From Anseranas semipalmata (Eukaryota; Chordata; Aves; Anseriformes; Anseranatidae), in contig VXAA01003851.1 in the NCBI GenBank assembly GCA_013399115.1, positions 194,000-257,999 on the forward strand: a stretch of DNA of 64,000 nt. The letters run 5' to 3'. This document shows positions 24,496 through 37,631 of the stretch, one piece after another; position 1 is the stretch's first letter, and the number at the start of each line of letters is the position of its first letter. Below the pieces are notes generated by a model. That model was given only the letters and a program-made list of their open reading frames with translations, was not told the origin of the DNA and ran no database searches. The position numbers and the translations under genes were made by a program.

Positions 24496-26756
24496 CATAC
24501 ATACAAAAATATCTACACATTCCTACAAATATGTTATATACACGACAATATATTTGTGGATATATGTAAGGACAGGCCTATGCTTTCCAAACTGATTGCC
24601 TAATATTTAGTATTAGACCCATGCTTAAATGCATAGCTTAATTTTCTGAGGTGCCAGAAATCTTTTATGCCACAATCCCATGATAATGGACATGGAGCTT
24701 AAATACAAATCAGGAGCACGTTGTATCTGAACAACTTTACACATTCAAGTTTGATTTTGAAAGCATGAGAAGATGTGTAGAGAAAGCACAAGAAAATTTA
24801 ACAGAGGTATGAATCAAATATTAGACCTCTTGATTTGAATGTTGTGGTTGTGGATATTGGTTACTGCATGCTAGAAATGTAGATTAAGGGACTTTTTGAT
24901 TATACATAGATTTCAATGAGAGTTTGAAACTGTTTGATACCTTTGAATTGTCACCTTCATCTTGATTTTTCTTTATTTTCAGTTTATTTAAATAAGACAT
25001 TTTATTTCATTAGAAAGAACAAAGAAAACTCTCTGGTAGCTAATTTAATATCTGTTAACTCCTACAGATACAGTGTTTTAATACATCACTATGTAAAAAG
25101 CAGAAAAGAGGTGGACTTCACAGCCATGCTGCCTACCCACACAGTATGCTGTCCAGAAGAGGGAGGAAAACCACATACCATCCCAGAAAGTCCATACCTA
25201 ACTTAATAATAATGAACAGTTCTCCTATAGATTGCTAAACCTTTGGAAAGCATAAATAAAAATTTGAAAAATTATGTTTGAAAAACATAATCACTCATAG
25301 TTAAGTTTAACATGGCAGAGTTGATGCTCACTGAGTTGTACTCTCCTGGTTTATAGAGACACATCCAGAAGAAAGACAGTGAATCAAATATAACTGAGTC
25401 TTCATTGCTTGTAGTTTTTAATCAGCTTTTAAAATGGCCATATTTTTTGGTTCTCAACATCTGGGGGATATTTTTGTAAACTGAAGCTAAAGATAAAAAA
25501 TAATCAGAAAAGTGTGACTTAGGACAAATGCACATGAGGCATCTTTCTAGCAATAAAGAAGAGTTTTCAATTATATTTTCAATATTTCTTCCTTCATTAA
25601 AACAATTTGGATTAGGCAGATACAGAATACAATTTATGCTCCACTGGGACAAGGTGCTCGTTCTTTACTTTGAAAATGCTTTAATTTTAATAATGCATTA
25701 GGAAGAAAATGTCTAACTGTCTGCTGTGTCTTTAAGGTACAGAAAATCAGAGCAGGGCCACATTGTCTCCTCCCATCTAATCACTCCCTTATGAGACCTT
25801 GCTGTGTTTAGTAAAGTACTCCTACCTTACCAAGAGGATGGTTACAAGTAGGTGAGGACATTCACCTCTTCTGCGGTCACACCTGCCTCTGGGTCTGCAG
25901 TGATGCACTAAGCAGACTGAGTTCAAGTCTGGATTCAGGCTTGTCTCAGTACTTATTTTATCCATACCTGTTTGTTGCCCCTCCCAAAATATTAGCTCTT
26001 TCTCTGCACTTGTGATAAAGTCAGTGTTACCCTGGTGATTTCAGAGAGAAAGAGCAAAGCCATCAGAGGAGAGAAATGGTTTCATTAATTGAGTCTGCTG
26101 CCTCCTAGTCCTTGTGTCAATATGAATTCAGAGTTTTGCCAAGATTTTCTAAGGAGATTAATGATTTTGGCTGCCTAATTTAAGAAACCTTTTAAGCCTC
26201 TTGAACTTTAGGAAGTGGAAGTTATATCACATTAAAGTGCTTCAAACTGTCTATGTAAAACCAAAGCTCTGAGATTTATCCAAATATGCACGTATACACC
26301 AGTACATGCTCTTTTCTTTACTATATTTGTGTATTTAGCAGAGCATGAACTTGCTGCTTCCTTTCTTCCCTTTGCCAAAACTGACGGTCAGAATTGCTAG
26401 AAAACATGTAAATTCACTCACAGCTGTAGCCTTTTTGATTGAAATTAACTGTCTTCATTTATATTTTGTAATAGAAAGATTCAAGAAGTACTACTCATGA
26501 TAAAAATGAGCCAAGAGTCCACCTGCAGTATTTGATTTGGAAAAAAATATGCTGCAATTCCTATCAGCTCACATAATTTCATACCTCTGGAAATTTGTAA
26601 TTTCTGCAGAATTTTCTCTCTATAAAAGTTTTCAAAGCTGAGAAAAAAAGGGGCTTCTAGAATTCAATTCAATCTTGAGTGTTCTACTTGCTTGATAATC
26701 ACAGTCAGCAAATGCTTCATCCTGACTATAAAGGTTTATGACCATTTTTGGTGTAT

Positions 26757-26788
26757 GTTTGTTTTGTTTTGTTTTGTTTTGTTTTTTT
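26757..26788. repeat. (GTTTT)n microsatellite
   Basis: Five to six GTTTT units, seen directly. Confidence 0.9.
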
Positions 26789-28469
26789 CACAAAAAAAGA
26801 TTTATGAAGAAATGAAGGGGTTTTAATTAAAAACTTACATAAGAAAGCTTAGTTTCATAATTGGTTTCCAAAGTACTAAATACGTTTTGTACTAGATGTT
26901 TGTATGTATAAGTTTTCGTGATGTATTCTGATAAGACTGGAAAATAAGTTCAGCACAGTAATTTATCCTTATAATTAGAATTTTTATTAGTACCATGCTA
27001 GCTGCAAACAGATCAGTAAGTTTGAAATAATTTAAAAATTTAATTTAACTTCTCTTGTGAGTTGTTTGTAGACAAAAATCTACCACTACTTTGGTTCAAG
27101 TATTTTTATTGAAAATAATCTTAATTTACAATTTCTGTTATTTTGTTCTCATAAATAAGTGTCATAGGAAGCATTCTATTTTGATTCTGTGAACACTTTA
27201 TATTTAATTCTAAGTTTGTATTAAATCCAGTTTATTGTGACAGAAGTATTTACGTGCTTTTATCTAAGCACATAAATAAGTGCTTACAGTCAAAAGTCTC
27301 TGTAAGTCAGACAGATAAATATATTAATTAGTTACGAGACAGTCCATGAGAGAGCAAAATCAATAACACAGGGAAGCTAGCAAACAAAGCATCAACTTTC
27401 AGCCATATGACTGACTATTTGAGTTGAAATTTTTGTCATCAGTTATTTGAGTTTTGGAGATTAGCACTGTCTTTCTGTTAACATGTGTCTATGTAAACTT
27501 TAAATACCTGAGTAACTATAGATCACAAAGTCCAAAGGGTATGAACCCTGTTAAATCAAAAAGCATTTTAAAATTATACTCATATTTTTTTTAAACACTC
27601 TCTCAGTTCTAATTCTCACTATTTGAATTTGGAGTTGCCATTGTGATAACATCTCAGTCACTGGATTCAAGAGATTGACATAAAACAGAAACATGACTAT
27701 GTCTGGAAGTCAGTATTTAGCTTAGATCTATGAACAATGTGAACTTCAGGGCAGCTAAATGGAGGTTTATTCCAGTATTATCATTCTTCTCTTCTGATAC
27801 AGCAGTGTTTCACTATGCATCATTTGGTACTTTGGAGGAAAATTGTCATCTTTATTGATGACTTATTTTTAATAGATTTAGTTTCTCCTTCTCAGCCTAA
27901 TTTATTTCTTAACTGGTAATTGCCTTAATTTCATGGCTTACACTAGTGTCACAATGCCTTATTTCAAACACTGATAATTGGTTTAATATTTCAACTAGCA
28001 TGTGCTTTTGAGATTTGAGCGGAACTCAGAGTCAATTGATCATTCATCAAGTTGCACAGTTATTACCCTATAATATAGAATAACCTCAAAAGAATGAGAT
28101 GAAATTCAGAATAATCTATGTGGAACAGGGTGATGGGAGATGAATAGATATGACTGGCTCTGTCAGCTGAGAGACTATGAGAATGGTTATTTGAATGTAA
28201 TAGTTTAGTCAGAAAAAATGTTTTTTTGAGATAAAGTTTATTTAGAAAATCCCAGAAATTCCTACTCCTCCCACTTGTATCGAAGGCAAAAAAATATATA
28301 TAAATATTGGGGAAAAATAAAGAAAATGCACAATAAGAAAAAACACTCTTATCTGAAAACATGTTTTGTCCCTTTGAAGTAATCGTGAGTATAAGTGGTG
28401 AGAACACGTACTAAACACTCTCTATACTTGTGTCTCCATTTTCTACCTCCCAAACTTCTTTTTTCATTA

Positions 28470-28494
28470 TTATTTTATTTTATTTTATTTTATT
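28470..28494. repeat. (TTTTA)n microsatellite
   Basis: Five TTTTA units, seen directly. Confidence 0.9.
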
Positions 28495-28857
28495 CTTTTA
28501 ATTTCCATGATGAAATGGCTAAAAGCAATGCAGATCTGGGTCTTGTTCTATTGTATCTACCTTATACCTAGAAAACTCTTCCTTCTATTTATATTATTTA
28601 TACGTAGGTTGATTAACTCCTTTGGGGCTAAAGTACCATGCTTTCTGCTTTGGTCTCTCCACTGAGAAAGGCAATGACTGGCTTCTGCCTGCTAATGCGA
28701 GGATCTAGCTTTCATCTCCTAGTGGCTTAGATATACCTTGGCTTCTGGTGCTAACACTTTGCTACGGAGAGAGAGAAAAGGTTGAGTGGCCATTGCAGAT
28801 GGAAGCTTGGGCTGTGTCTGTACATGTTGTATTGTTTTCATATGCTAAAATGGAAGT

Positions 28858-28900
28858 TTATATATATATATGTATAAAACATATATTATATATGTATGCA
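28858..28900. repeat. (TA)n-rich tract
   Basis: Alternating TA with TG interruptions, seen directly. Confidence 0.85.
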
Positions 28901-31900
28901 TACCGGTGTGTTTATATTGTGGAATTGGTGATTTCTGCTAAAAATTGATTGATTGTCACATCAATTTACAGACATTTTCTGTTTGCAGAGAAATGTCTAA
29001 ATTGCAAAAATATGTTAAATTATTATGGTGAATGAATAATTTTGACTAGATACTTTGTTCAATGATATCACACTGGTTTAAAGGGACCTTGCCCTCAGGG
29101 GCTTGGAAACTAAGAAAATGGTTGTGCAAGTATTACCCACTAATTTATAATTGCTTTTTATGCTTTCCAGCAGTGCTTTGTAATATAATCCTCAAATGGG
29201 TCATTTCAGCATATGCTTAATTTTAAGCATTAACTCAAATCCAGTTATCAGTGGGACTGTTTTGATGAAGAGGGCTAGATTTAAGTAAGCATGTGTCTTA
29301 GTACTACATGGATGAATTCTGTAAGACTACGAGACATAAATCTTGCAAAAAATCAATTAAACGTCAATTAAATTTTGCTAAAAACTCAAACCTGTGTAAG
29401 CAGCTGGGGATCTGGACATGAGAAGAGGAGTTGAACAGAACCTACCCAACCTGTTTTCCTCAGACAGAACTCAGCATAGATAATTTTGTTGTCAAAACTG
29501 TGAATACAATTCTTGTCATTTAGATCCCTGTTCCATGAGATTTTTTCTTATACCCTGCACACCAAAACTGAAAGTTGCTTTTTTTCTCATTAACCTTAAG
29601 TTATTATTTAACAGGAACAACCCTGTGAGTGCCATCTATACAATAGCTCAAAGTAAGATTCAGACTGTCTATTAACCAGGATATACAGATGTCAAAAGCA
29701 TCCATTCTTCTCAAAAGGAGAAGAAAACTACCTGAATCCTTAGCTGGGTACTGAAGTCACATGTAACTGGGACAAAGGGGAAAAGAAACAACTCTGGTTT
29801 CGGGGTGTGGGCTGAAACAATTTTGGGCATCTTCTACACTGTGCTACTGCCTGTATCTAATCCGGATCTCTTGTATCATCCTTGATCCACACCAGTTACA
29901 ATTATTGCAACTTCACTGGCAACCACAAAACAGTCTAATCATTCTACACGAATCATTATTGAATATTTTATGTACTATTACATGCAAAATATCTTTGTTC
30001 AATATATTTCTGTTGCCATACTGAGCTTTTCTGCTCAACATGAATGAATGAACAGCTCTGTGAAATACTTTTCTCAAGAAGAGTTTGCTTGTAAAATTGT
30101 TCTCTTAAAATGAAACTTTTTGTACGAACAAGTAGGCTTTAAGACAGCTCTTGAAAAGAAGTTTTCTCAGGTATAAGTTATATGTCCACTGGAAATGTGA
30201 AATGAAGTAACAGACCGTGGAAACATAAACCCTTTACCTTGGTTCTTCCACACCATAGATGAATGTTTAATTGTTGTTGAACACATTTAACTTTTGGTAT
30301 TTGGAGGCTTAGAAGATGCTAGAGGTTAAACTTGGCCTGTCTGTATCTAAAGTGGGGTTAGTCATGAAGCTTTGATTATTTGTAAGCATTTTTTTCTCTC
30401 TCTCCTTCTCAAAATCTCTTCCTCACCTACCCCCTGGAGTAACTTTTGAGAAAGCGACAAAAAAATTCGGTGAAGCAATGGAAATATTTTTTGACATTTC
30501 ATAAAATAGGACAAATATTTCCTGTTCCTTCTTTGCAATTCTGGCCTCATCACTATTTCCTCCTGTGCCTCCTGCCAAGCTTCCTTGTCTCTGGCTCCCC
30601 AAGCATAAAGTAATGATAAAAAAGTGTCTTTTTTTCATAGGGGAGATGTAATGATAGACAAGATAACTTGCCTGTCTTTTGAGGCAGTCAGAGATTGCAT
30701 GCCTGTAGTGTAAGACTTAGGAAGCAAATATTTATTCAGAGCTCAGAGCATGGTTTGGATGATGTATGGTATGTAAGGTAAAGGTCGTACAGTGAGTGAT
30801 GAGCATAAGACGATATAAAGAAAAAGTGAACAGCTGATCATTCCTTATGACCTATCAACTCCATGTGCTGAATAAAGCAAGGTCTTGTGGAAAAAAAGTA
30901 AAAACAAAAAATGTACCAGAATGGTTTTGCACAGAGGCAAAAATATACTTTGTTCATTCTTAAATATTTGCATTTGAAACATTAAAAAAATAGAAATTTA
31001 TGTGTATCAGTTCAGTGAAGTCACAAAACAAATGTTTTCTGTGTCTTTGTAACACTATTCATCCACCCCAGTGCTGCAGAACCCTTCTAAGAAAGTTGAT
31101 GCTTTGTCCACTACAGTCAAAAGGGGAGATATGGAGTGAGTGGGTCCTGTGGACTGGAGCTCTTTGGGTTTGGTTCTCCTCTCCTTTCACACAGCTACCA
31201 AGCTCTGCCCACATTGTTGGCTCCTGTCAGTGACAACACAAAATTTACTTGTAATACAAACCCACCTTTCAATAGAGTGTCTGTGATTATCAGTTTCTTT
31301 TGTCCCATGTGCAAAGTGTAGCTGAAAATGTAGTGATACACAAGAAACAGTAAAGTTTAGAAACCTTGCAACTCAGCTGAAGAGGAGTGCATCAGCCAGG
31401 AGAAGCCATTTCTGTAGCCTAAGGGCCAGATTTCAGTATTCAGTTGTTAGGCCTCTTAGAACTCAGCAAAAATAGTGCACACATCTTTTGTAGTTCCATG
31501 GTTCTTTCTTACCTTGCTCTGCAGTTACCATAGCTTTAGCCTTGATCCACATAGAAATTAACTCATTACCACATTTTGGATCATTTTTGTTTCATTGTCT
31601 CTTCAGAGTCTTTGAAGCAATCACAACAGACAATACCTTGACTGACTGGTGGTTACACCTTTATGGGAATGTTATAATTTGACCTTCTGGCTCTGTAGGT
31701 TTAGCTCTTTTTGTCATTCACTGCTCTGTGTACATGTGGCTTTTTAACTTTTCCAGCTTTCATGCTCTGCTGAGTTGGTGGCTCTGTCTAGATCATCCTT
31801 TTGATCATATACCTCATGGAGCCAATAGACGTACACTTCCATTGGTGATTCACTCTGTGAATGCCTTATTGCATGCATTTTATGGTTATTTTATTCAGAA

Positions 31901-32374
31901 GACTGCAGTGATGATTGCCATGTTAATGTTCTCATCCAGATAGTAATACAGCAGGTGATTACTGGTAATTAATCATCAAAACCTTTATTCTTTTTATTAC
32001 AGAGGAGCTTTTTAACACTGTGCAAAAGTCACAACCTGTGAAGCCCAAAAGAGTTGGAAGAATCTGACAGAAATAGCTAAGCTCTTATAGAGAATGGTGT
32101 CAAATGTTGAAACTCCAATCATAAATATTTATAGGATACAACCGTGTGTGTGTATGCATGTGTTAATTGCAGGAAAGCTATTTCTTCCTACCATAAATTT
32201 TACAGATGTAATTCACATTAAAAAATGCAGTAACTGTCTTTACATATCACCCCAATGTAGCAGTGGTGTGTTACTTTTGATAACCCGTATTCTCCCTTGC
32301 AGATAAATTACAGCCTTTCAGCTGTGTAAATACGTGTTTTCTATTAGAAAAAAACTGTGTACAAGTAGCCATTT

Positions 32375-32560
32375 TTTTTTTCATCCGTATCTATAAAGGC
32401 CATTAATGCCCATTCAACCAACCTTTCATTGCACTCAATAAGAATATTAATGACACACAGCTGACAGTAATGTCAGGCAGTCAATGTTTGGACATTAGCT
32501 AATATTTTCCATTACAGACTGTATGATTAATTTACTATGACTGCAGTTAGAACAATGAGC
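32375..32560. promoter_or_regulatory. Candidate conserved non-coding element
   Basis: Non-repetitive block with dense homeodomain-like ATTA/TAAT cores (for example 'ccattaatgcccattcaacc', 'aatattaatgacacacagct', 'gtatgattaatttactatga') and no simple-repeat erosion. This texture is typical of developmental enhancers, but conservation cannot be seen from one sequence. Confidence 0.25.
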
Positions 32561-32885
32561 AGAACAATGTAACATTTACAAATTTATTTTGAATATTAAG
32601 TAGTACAAAACATACTTAAAATGGCATTGTACTATGAGTATAATAATTATGACTGTGTTAATACACAGTCAATAGAGACATCTAGAATAGATCTTTACTG
32701 CATCTTCCAATCATCATAGTGGTCAATTAACATTGGCAAAGGAATCTGAAGGTCTACAGCATCTAAGGAGCTTCCAGAGAATCCAGCATTAGACAATGTG
32801 CTGGGTAGCCACTTGAATCCTGCAGAAATATTCTGGTTTTAGTGGTGGATATTTTCCTGGTAAGATGGTAAGAGGTGTCAGGCTC

Positions 32886-32942
32886 TAAAAATAAAATAAT
32901 AATAATAATAATAAAAAATAAAAAACAAACAAACAAACAAAA
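32886..32942. repeat. (AAT)n / (AAAC)n compound microsatellite
   Basis: AAT units (32895-32914), an A-rich spacer, then AAAC units (32924-32941). Confidence 0.9.
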
Positions 32943-33599
32943 AAGTATTGCAACTACTAGAAGAACATATTTGTGGCTGATTAGACAACACTTTTATGTT
33001 GCTATTCGCGGTTACTGATCCGTGCTTCCAAGCTTTTTTTTTTTTAATCACTCAAACCATATTGTTTGGAATAAACAATCTATCTATTTTTCAGCTAAAG
33101 TAAAAGGCTTTTATGATTCTTTGCATTTCTGTGCTATATTAGAAAAGATAAGTTATCACATGGAACACATGATATTGCCTTTGTCCCACTTCTAAATATT
33201 CTAGGACTGGTTTTGATTACTCTTAGATTTGGGAAATTGTGGGTGCAACAAAAGTTCACAGAAAAACTTCTTGTTCATGGAGCACTTTTCTCAGTTGCTT
33301 TGGGGGAGATTGAAAGCAGAAAGAAACATGTAGTTTTTAGATTTTTGGACAACTGTTGGATGTGAGGGTTTGATCCTATTAAGTACTTAGCATCCTCTAG
33401 TATGGACAGGATTGGTAGCCAAGCACTTAAGATTTTACTATGTTTGTTTGTATGCATCTGGTGGTGGTAGGATTGTTGTTTGTTTTGCTTTAGTTTTAAG
33501 GAAAATCAACTTCGTTTAACATTTTTTTTTTTGAAAATATTTCTATGGAGAAGTTCTACAGGGCAAATTCAGTCAAGTATATAAATAATGAAGATTGCA

Positions 33600-33720
33600 G
33601 ATAGGCATCCAGTGAGGTTTTCAAAAGTGCCTAAATATATTGGAAAATCACACTGTGATACTTATCCACGTTGTAAAACACCTATATACCTTTAAAAAGC
33701 TAATTTTTAGCCTCCATGTG
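33600..33720. repeat. Possible ancient amniote repeat relic
   Basis: 'gttttcaaaagtgcctaaat' resembles a 'ttttgaaaatgcctaaat'-type sequence widespread in reptile and bird genomes. The match is short and the family is not assigned. Confidence 0.25.
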
Positions 33721-33923
33721 TGAGATTAATATCACCTAACTTGAAACATCCTTCCTTAATATGGATGAATTTGTCTGAGTCAGACAGCATGGTGACTTTT
33801 TATAGTCAGGGAAGAGAAATAGCCACTTGTGGAAACGTGATTCATCTCATCATGACTTAGAAATCTAAAATAGTTTACATGAATTGAGCCCTAAAAATGC
33901 CTATTTGTCTCCACTGTCCATAG

Positions 33924-33984
33924 GATTCTACGATGAAGGTCTGAGGCATCCCTGGCTATATTCCCGGCTTATAAATTTAAATAG
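33924..33984 (+). CDS. Candidate internal exon A (unknown protein)
   Basis: A 61-nt segment lies between a good 3' splice site (pyrimidine-rich 'tttgtctccactgtccatag') and a good 5' splice site (AAATAG then gtaaat). One frame is open and reads FYDEGLRHPWLYSRLINLN. The two other frames contain stops inside the segment. Intron phases would be 1 on the left and 2 on the right, which fits candidate exon B 835 nt downstream. A segment this short could be open by chance, and old-repeat-like sequence lies just upstream. No protein family recognised. Confidence 0.25.
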
Positions 33985-34819
33985 GTAAATGTCTAAACTG
34001 CCTTGTGTAAAAATTTTGGATCAGTTTCTTAGACCCAAATGGCTTAAGCAAGTTATGTCCAAACTTCCCGTGAACGCAAAATTCAGGTGTGTATCAGTGC
34101 CTTCTGTGCCTGAGTTTCTCTGGCTGGAAAGTAAGTTGGCTCATTCCAGATTGCTATGAGAGCATGGGGCAGGGCATAAGGTATAGACACAAATAGGGTT
34201 GTAGGTTACAATGTGAATTCAAAGTAATGTGCACCATTTCTGTACTTCAGTCCTAATCAATGGCCTAGATATAGTTACTTATTGCCTAGTCTCAGTGGTG
34301 GTATGGAAATGTGTTAGAGGTTGTGATTCAGAAAGGTGTGCTACAGAAAGGAAAAATTCTGTTATCATTAAAGAGTTAGAGTAAGGCCCTGGGAATCTGT
34401 TGGCATCATGCAAGATTGTGCCCTGAACACCTCAGTGCTTCTTTATGATGTTTTCACTATATAGCTTGGGAAAGTAAGAACTCAGATTTCTAGTGGTCCT
34501 TTTTTCCTGACTTCTACTTTCAACAGTGCTTCTCTAAAATAAGAAAAAGGTGGCTTTTACTGGTTGAGATGCTGAATTCTTCTCCCTGACTCTGCTTTGT
34601 AAGGAATGCTATTTTATTTGCCAATTACCTTAGACATCGAGCTTGGATTGTGATGAGTCTTTTCACATTCTTATTTTCTCAAAGACAGTTTTGTAAATAA
34701 AATTAGACAGCATCAGTAGCTAATTGATAGAAAGGTGCTAATCTTCAAAGCTTTGTGTATTATAGAGCAGAAGATTTGTATGAAAGAATAAAATGTTTTG
34801 TTTTGTGCTTTTTTTCTAG

Positions 34820-35100
34820 AGACAGTAGTTATTTTTGTATATTTTTATTGAGTGTTGTGAAATCATCTGCTGACCTCTTTGCCAAAAAGACTAGTGACGA
34901 GTTTGTTGGTCCCATTAGACATCCTGATCTTGTTCCATTTAGTACTAATGCAGTTGTCAGGAGGAATCAGTTACAAGCTCTGAGGTTGTTCCAAAGTGCT
35001 CCTCTGGCTAAAGAAGCAAAAATAGAGATGGTTACCAAAAGAATGAGGGGGAGGAAGGTGAAAGCAGAAAAGTACAATGTATGTCTAACAGCATGGAAAA
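34820..35100 (+). CDS. Candidate internal exon B (unknown protein)
   Basis: The best exon-like segment in the window, 281 nt, with one frame open across its length. The left border has a long pyrimidine tract ending 'tgctttttttctag', with a branch-point-like 'tgctaat' about 80 nt before it. The right border is AAAA then gtaagtgag, near the consensus donor. The first dozen codons are hydrophobic and pyrimidine-rich, so the true start may be the later AG at 34851-34852, which keeps the same phase. The rest reads like real protein: KKTSDEFVGPIRHPDLVPFS, then TNAVVRRNQLQALRLFQSAP, then a basic stretch (KRMRGRKVKAEKYNV). G+C is visibly above the surroundings. I do not recognise the family. It could be an exon of a long gene, part of a decayed gene, or chance. 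Confidence 0.4.
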
Positions 35101-35239
35101 GTAAGTGAGGTCTTAGAGCAGCAAAAATCTACTCTGTAGCAATACCTTAAGACATTACTTTAAGATAAACTCCAAGCACAAGCATTTGGCTCTGCTTATT
35201 ATGTTCCCTGAACACAGGCTGTGCTCTCTGTGTTTCCAG

Positions 35240-35298
35240 ACACTAAAGGCATGGTTAAAATTTGTGGAAAAGTGGCCTTGCGATTTAAGGGTGATTAA
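35240..35298 (+). CDS. Candidate terminal exon C (unknown protein)
   Basis: After exon B a 139-nt GT-AG intron (35101-35239), a normal size for birds, ends in a strong acceptor 'gtgctctctgtgtttccag'. Joined in the phase left by exon B, the frame continues for about 19 codons (TKGMVKICGKVALRFKGD) to TAA at 35296-35298. In another frame the segment stays open much longer (to 35452), so the joining frame is not certain. No poly(A) signal is obvious soon after. Confidence 0.25.
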
Positions 35299-35452
35299 TG
35301 ACATAAAAAGAAAAGCCTTGATATTCTTCAGTCCCTCACCCCGTCTGAATGTTTTATACATCTTTTTATATATCTTTCCAAAAGCTTTTCCTTTGATTTC
35401 ACTCCTTTCCTACTGCGTACAGACCATGCCATTTCTTGCAACTACAGCATGA

Positions 35453-37362
35453 AGAACTACTGCTTGTGTTACTTCCCTTGAAGATACCACCTCAGATCTT
35501 CTTCATAATCAGCTCCACCTCACACAGATTTTGCTGAGCCACCTGTCTCCCAGTACTGCTGCATGATCAGCAGCACGGCAGCAAGAGGTATGGTCAGCAA
35601 CACCGGTTCCTGCTCTTTACTAGGATGTCTTCTAGTATGAAGTTATTAATTTATGGTATAAAAACAGTTGGAGGACTGCAGTCTATACTAAGGCATTAAC
35701 AAACTGAACTATTGTTCTGCTCTTACTTTATTTCAAATATACCTTCCCAGCTATGTTCTCTATTTAGAGGAATCTTGCTCTGATCTAAAGTGATGTGTAG
35801 ATTCTGGCCAAATTTCTAAGCCTCTACCTTATCCTTACTCTTCCCAGTCTTTCTGGGTCCATCAATACTTTTACCTCAACAGCTTGCTCTTTTCTGACTT
35901 TCATGACATTACCCTCCCCGGTTTTCTATTTTTCCTTCTGGAGGGTCACTTTTATACCTCCCAGGTTATTGATCTTTTTTCTAAAACCTACTCCATTATC
36001 TCTATTTTCAATTTACAGTATTTCCATTCCCTTATTGTTAGCTTCTCAATCTTAGCTTTTTCTTTTGTTTTCTTCTAATCTCCTGTTATCCATACTGTGG
36101 TAATATTCTGATATTTTTTTTTCTTTGGATATTTTTCTATTCACAACTATTTTATTTGTCTCAACCCAAATCAGATCAAGATTTAGTTCCTGCAAGATTT
36201 GATTTGTGTAATCTAAGTCTTGCAAACTGTCAAAATTTTGCAACAAGTTCTGTGCTATTTAATGTTTTACTTAAAGCTTTGGTTCCTAAAGGCAACTGAG
36301 AACAAGAAACTCAAAGCTTTTATCAAAATTACTAAACGCTTAGCCCTCAGCATTACACAAAAAGCCTAAAAACACAAAAGAAGAGCATATTAAGGACTCA
36401 CATACCAGAAGGCAAATAAAAATCCAGGCTACGCCTCTTTTAATATTCTTCTCCCCCTTCCATTACCAAGAAAACTAGCCACAGTTGAGAAAATACGAGA
36501 ATTCCTATCTCAGAAATATTTCCACATTGAAGTTAGATATATAATTACACGTCAAAAAAATAAAAATAAATTTTTACACTAATATGAGGAACGCTTGGTA
36601 ACAACTATTGCTGCAAGGATAAACCACAAAAATAAGCTAAGATTATTTTTATATGGATCAAATAGAATAGCAAGTATGGAAAAACTTCCTGTAAAACCAA
36701 ATTAAAATTATTCCTGTTAAATGAGAATGAGCATCTTGATCACACAGGGTAATTTTGCTGAAGTGTGTGATGCTGCTCAGCAAGCCACTTACAGCTTCAA
36801 GTAACAACTTGAGAAAAATCTGTGGATGTTGCCAGGCAGCAAAGAAGTTCACAGCATTTCTTCAGCTTTTTAAGAGCTGTGTAAGCTGGACTCCATTCAC
36901 ATCTTTAACTTTATTGATCCTACAAACTTGTGAACAGTGTTATGCATTTTTTTTCTGCCAGTAGATGGTGATATTTATATTAACTACTTGAGTAAACTGG
37001 AAAATATACTTAATTATTTGTTTTAGCACACCTTCCTTGTGTCCCAGATATATTTCAACAACATAAGTTGATTTCAATTATTTTGGGAGTTTATATTAAG
37101 TGTAATGTATTGTGCAAGCATACAATTACACAATTGGATTCAATATCATTGTGCCCACTTTATTGCTCATATCATCAGGTTTTGAGCCAGCAAAGTTTAA
37201 CCAGTTTAGACATCTGGATTGGCTGAATATTTCCCATGGCTGTGCATGAAATGAAAGGAGAAAATAGGATTTTGAGAGGTTCCGTTTTCTGTTATGCAAT
37301 CAGTTGTAAACGTAAACTAACGTCACACGTATGCAGTAGAATTAGTCAAGTTTTCTTTCCAG
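35453..37362. other. Non-genic DNA
   Basis: No gene supported. The open frames at 35884-36078 and 36755-36964 lack splice context and domains. A near-match to the CTCF core (ccagtagatggtg) lies at about 36959-36971. Confidence 0.5.
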
Positions 37363-37631
37363 CAGCTATGCCGATATGTTTATTGTTAATGAAACTCTAA
37401 AAGCATTATTAAAAGTGTTACAGTTAGAGTTCAAGCATGATTTAGAGGGTATTAGCGAATGCTTCAAATTAAATTGCCCTTGGTCAATCCTAGCACTTTC
37501 CATGGATGAACTATACATAATTTGCTTCAACGCATGCAAGCTTACCACAGAATATTTCAAAACTAAAGAATGCAGATTTGTTTTCTCTGTTGATTACATG
37601 AGGAAGATCATACTGGAAAGTGGTGTATTTG
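37363..37631 (+). CDS. Candidate exon D (unknown protein)
   Basis: A 269-nt open segment follows an acceptor 'caagttttctttccag' and ends at a moderate donor (TTTG then gtaatg). Residues near the start read SYADMFIVNETLKALLKVLQ, then EFKHDLEGISECFKLNC, later FKTKECRFVFSVDYMRKI. The amino-acid mix looks protein-like rather than random AT-rich translation. Its left phase (2) does not fit directly after candidate exon B, so a missing exon or a separate gene must be assumed if it is real. No family recognised. Confidence 0.25.

Larger units (their letters stand above)
24496..32340. other. AT-rich non-genic DNA
   Basis: No gene or retroelement recognised in nearly 8 kb. Simple repeats: (GTTTT)n at 26757-26788, (TTTTA)n at 28470-28494 and a TA-rich run at 28858-28900. 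A faint MIR-like string ('gttcaagtctggattcaggc') lies at 25921-25940. Confidence 0.55.

Noticed and set aside
25921..25940. tRNA-like or MIR-like string 'gttcaagtctggattcaggc'
   Set aside because: Too short to support a tRNA gene or SINE; no cloverleaf or A box was found nearby.
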